A stretch of DNA of 64,000 nt from Nocardia brasiliensis NBRC 14402 (GTDB lineage Bacteria; Actinomycetota; Actinomycetes; Mycobacteriales; Mycobacteriaceae), in the NCBI RefSeq assembly GCF_000308475.2, contig NZ_BAFT02000004.1, positions 1 to 64,000 on the forward strand, in the 5' to 3' direction. The notes beneath the pieces were generated by a model. The model was not told the DNA's origin and searched no databases. It saw nothing but the letters and a program-made list of their open reading frames with translations. Positions 61,929 to 64,000 of this stretch are shown piece after piece. The position numbers were made by a program, and so were the translations under genes. The stretch's first letter is position 1. Every line of letters begins with the position of its first letter.

Positions 61929-63151
61929 GCTGTCTTGTCCTCGAGGTCAAGGTGTTCCGAGTGCGCGAGCGGCAGTTCGGTGGTGACTTCGAATCCGCCG
62001 TCGGGGCGATGTCCGGCGTGCAGATTGCCGCCGACCGAGATGGCTCGTTCGTTCATACCGATCAGGCCGAAACTCTGACCGTCCGGCGCGGGCGGGCGCG
62101 AATCCCGGCCCCCGTCGTCGCTGACGCTGATGGTCAGCAGCAGCCGTGAGTAGACGAGGCGGACCGTGGCCGACGCGCCGGCACCCGCGTGCTTGGTGAC
62201 GTTGGTGAGTGCTTCCTGGATGATCCGGTAGGCCGTCAGGTCGGTGCCGGGCGACAGCGGACGCGGCACCCCGCTGATCGACAGCGACGGCGTCAGTCCG
62301 GTCCGTTCGAACGAGGCCAGCAGTTCGCCCAGTTGCGCGAGGCCGGGCGCAGGCGCCAGGGGGACGTCTGCGTCGCTTTCCCGGAGCAGTCCCACGCTCG
62401 CTTTCAGCTCGCGTAACGCCGCGGACGTGGTGCCGGACAGCTGGTCGAGCATCTCTTGCACCTGATCCGGCTGAATTCGCAAAAGGTATGCGGCAGTGGA
62501 GGCTTGGGCGTGCGCGAGCGCCATGTGGTGGGCCACCACATCGTGCAGTTCGCGCGCGATCCGCAGCCGCTCCGCGCTGACCCGCAGCCGCGCTTCCTCT
62601 TCGCGGGTTCGTTCGGCCAGCTCCGCGCGCGCATGCAGCGCGGCGAGGTAGTCACGCCGATTACGGCCCGCTTCGCCGAACGCGGACGCCACCAGCAGGC
62701 CGGCGATCAAGGTGATGCGGTCCCCGGTCAACAGCGGCGTGAACGAGGTGATCAACGAGGTGATCAGTAGGGCGAGCCCAGCCGACACCTGCGCGGCTTT
62801 GGCGTAACACGTTCGAGGCCAATACATTTCGATCGAATACATCGCGACGAAGGCGGCGCCCGCGCTGACGATCGACATTTCGAAACCCAGCACGCCGATC
62901 GTGATCGCGCAGCCGGTGGTGAGCAGCAGCACGCCGCGCGGGAACCGCCGCCGCCACAGCAGTGCCAGCGAGGCGACCGCCGACAACGCGAACACGGCGG
63001 GCGATGCGGGCCGGACCACCATCGGCCCGTGCCCGTCGAGGCCCCCGGCGACCCGGCTGGCGTAGGTGGCCAACGCGCACAGCAGGACCGCGATGATCAC
63101 GTCGATGGCGTGCCGGTGTCGGCGCGGCCATTGCGACCAAGCGGCGGTCAT
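61925..63151 (-). CDS. Membrane sensor histidine kinase (HisKA_3 type)
   Basis: A 408-residue kinase: four to five hydrophobic helices in residues 15-170, then the phosphoacceptor motif RLRIARELHDVVAHHMALAHAQASTAAYLL and HATPase_c (IIQEALTNVTKHAGAGASAT, SFGLIGMNERAISVGG). AAGGAGG lies 7 nt before ATG 63151. It pairs with the overlapping response regulator and follows the MMPL gene by about 90 nt. Confidence 0.94.
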   Translation of the reverse strand: MTAAWSQWPRRHRHAIDVIIAVLLCALATYASRVAGGLDGHGPMVVRPASPAVFALSAVASLALLWRRRFPRGVLLLTTGCAITIGVLGFEMSIVSAGAAFVAMYSIEMYWPRTCYAKAAQVSAGLALLITSLITSFTPLLTGDRITLIAGLLVASAFGEAGRNRRDYLAALHARAELAERTREEEARLRVSAERLRIARELHDVVAHHMALAHAQASTAAYLLRIQPDQVQEMLDQLSGTTSAALRELKASVGLLRESDADVPLAPAPGLAQLGELLASFERTGLTPSLSISGVPRPLSPGTDLTAYRIIQEALTNVTKHAGAGASATVRLVYSRLLLTISVSDDGGRDSRPPAPDGQSFGLIGMNERAISVGGNLHAGHRPDGGFEVTTELPLAHSEHLDLEDKTA

Positions 63152-63242
63152 GCCTGCACCTCCTTGTCCCTGCACATTAACCGGCTGGTCAGGAACGTGC
63201 CGCCCGGCCGCCCCGATGGACGGCCGGACGGCGCGTGCCCGC

Positions 63243-64000
63243 TCAAACGCGAGCGGATTCCAGTTCGCGATCCGGTTCGACGGGCTGGATGTGTTTCAGC
63301 GCCTCCCCCTCGACGTCCACATTCGGCAGGATCCTCGCCAGCCACCGGGGCAGCCACCATGCCTTGTCGCCGAGCAGCGCGAGGACCGCCGGGACGAGGG
63401 TCATCCGGACGACGAACGCGTCGAAGAACACCGCCGACGCGAGCCCCAGCCCCATCATCTTGATCATCGGTTCGCCGCCGCCGATGAATCCGGCGAACAC
63501 CGCGATCATGATGGCCGCCGCGGCGGCGACTACCCGCGCGCTGTGCCGGAACCCGGTGACGATGGCGTCGTGTGCGCTCTCGCCGTGCGCGAACGCCTCC
63601 CGCATCCGGGTGACCAGGAAGACCTCGTAGTCCATCGCGAGCCCGAACACCACGCCGATCAGGAAGATCGGCATCATGCTCATCACCGGCCCGGTCTGCT
63701 CGACGCCGAGCAGGTTCGCCAGCCAGCCCCACTGGAACACCGCGACGATCACGCCGAAAGCCGCGCCCACCGAGAGCAGGAAGCCCAGCGCCGCTTTGAT
63801 CGGCACCGCGATCGAGCGGAACACGACCATCAGCAGCAGCACGGCCAGCCCGACCACGATGGCCAGGTACGGCAGCAGCGCGTCCGCCAACTTCTGCGAC
63901 ACGTCGATATTCATCGCGGTCGCACCGGTGACCAGCATGGTCGCCCCCGTCGCCGTCCGCAGTTCGCCTGCTGCGTCGCGCACCGCGTGGACCAGGTCTT
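63243..64000 (-). CDS. MMPL-family (RND-type) membrane transporter, partial
   Basis: The C-terminal part of a large MMPL transporter, open to the window edge. It shows VVGLAVLLLMVVFRSIAVPIKAALGFLLS, IFLIGVVFGLAMDYEVFLVTRMREA (the typical GLAMDYE segment with the proton-relay Asp/Tyr), HSARVVAAAAAIMIAVF and FDAFVVRMTLVPAVLALLGDKAWWLPRWL. Such transporters move lipids or drugs outward in mycolate-producing bacteria. The substrate is unknown. It lies upstream of a two-component pair on the same strand. Confidence 0.93.
   Translation of the reverse strand, partial: DLVHAVRDAAGELRTATGATMLVTGATAMNIDVSQKLADALLPYLAIVVGLAVLLLMVVFRSIAVPIKAALGFLLSVGAAFGVIVAVFQWGWLANLLGVEQTGPVMSMMPIFLIGVVFGLAMDYEVFLVTRMREAFAHGESAHDAIVTGFRHSARVVAAAAAIMIAVFAGFIGGGEPMIKMMGLGLASAVFFDAFVVRMTLVPAVLALLGDKAWWLPRWLARILPNVDVEGEALKHIQPVEPDRELESARV

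Overview
The window is high-GC actinobacterial DNA, most likely from a Nocardia-type mycolate-producing actinomycete. The signs are a mycobacterial-type F420-dependent glucose-6-phosphate dehydrogenase, a prpD-prpB-prpC operon as in Corynebacteriales, a mycobacterial-style ATP synthase b/b-delta gene pair, MMPL and SARP genes, frequent GTG starts and many ATGA or TGATG stop/start overlaps. No rRNA, tRNA, CRISPR array or insertion sequence was recognised.

Layout. 1-2.4 kb: a lipoprotein cut by the window edge, an SRPBCC-F420 reductase fusion and fgd. 2.5-6.1 kb: a large NTPase/LuxR regulator and a DAHP synthase, preceded by a long intergenic region (6.07-6.78 kb) with a perfect palindrome and two copies of a 45-bp repeat. 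6.8-13.3 kb (minus): a complete mevalonate pathway (HMG-CoA reductase, HMG-CoA synthase, mevalonate kinase, diphosphomevalonate decarboxylase, phosphomevalonate kinase, type 2 IPP isomerase). 13.3-16.3 kb: secreted SGNH and DUF5995-like proteins and an SDR in the same direction. 16.3-19.7 kb: PhzE-, PhzD- and EntA-like enzymes that together should convert chorismate to 3-hydroxyanthranilate. 20.2-25.4 kb (plus, divergent): AMP-ligase, UbiA prenyltransferase, second AMP-ligase, polyprenyl diphosphate synthase. 25.4-27.3 kb: a second UbiA and an SDR with a lost active site. 27.3-32.1 kb: a two-component pair, two SARP activators and a small cupin-like protein. I read about 4.9-32 kb as one biosynthetic cluster for a prenylated aminohydroxybenzoate (meroterpenoid). 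DAHP synthase feeds the shikimate branch, the mevalonate genes feed the isoprenoid branch, and the UbiA enzymes join them. The product cannot be named from sequence.

32.2-43.4 kb: a small HTH/zinc-protein pair, the methylcitrate operon prpDBC, a TetR regulator, a pair of half-transporter ABC exporters and another NarL-type two-component system. 44.1-50.6 kb is a second biosynthetic cluster, a class III lanthipeptide locus. It holds a LanKC synthetase, three tiny precursor genes each with one S-x2-S-x3-C motif, an MFS exporter and a prolyl oligopeptidase that probably cuts after a shared Asp-Asp-Ala-Pro. 50.6-58.9 kb: TetR with an operator, VOC proteins, a degenerate M48-like membrane protein, a TerD-TPR fusion, small DNA-binding and small secreted proteins.

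58.8-61.1 kb is an ATP synthase operon that contains only membrane Fo parts (atpI-like, a, c, b and a b-delta gene cut at the junction to the delta domain) and no F1 genes. Its c subunit differs from the mycobacterial one at three positions of the diarylquinoline-binding region. It has a consensus-like promoter overlapped by a palindrome. The window ends with a NarL-type two-component pair and a partial MMPL transporter.
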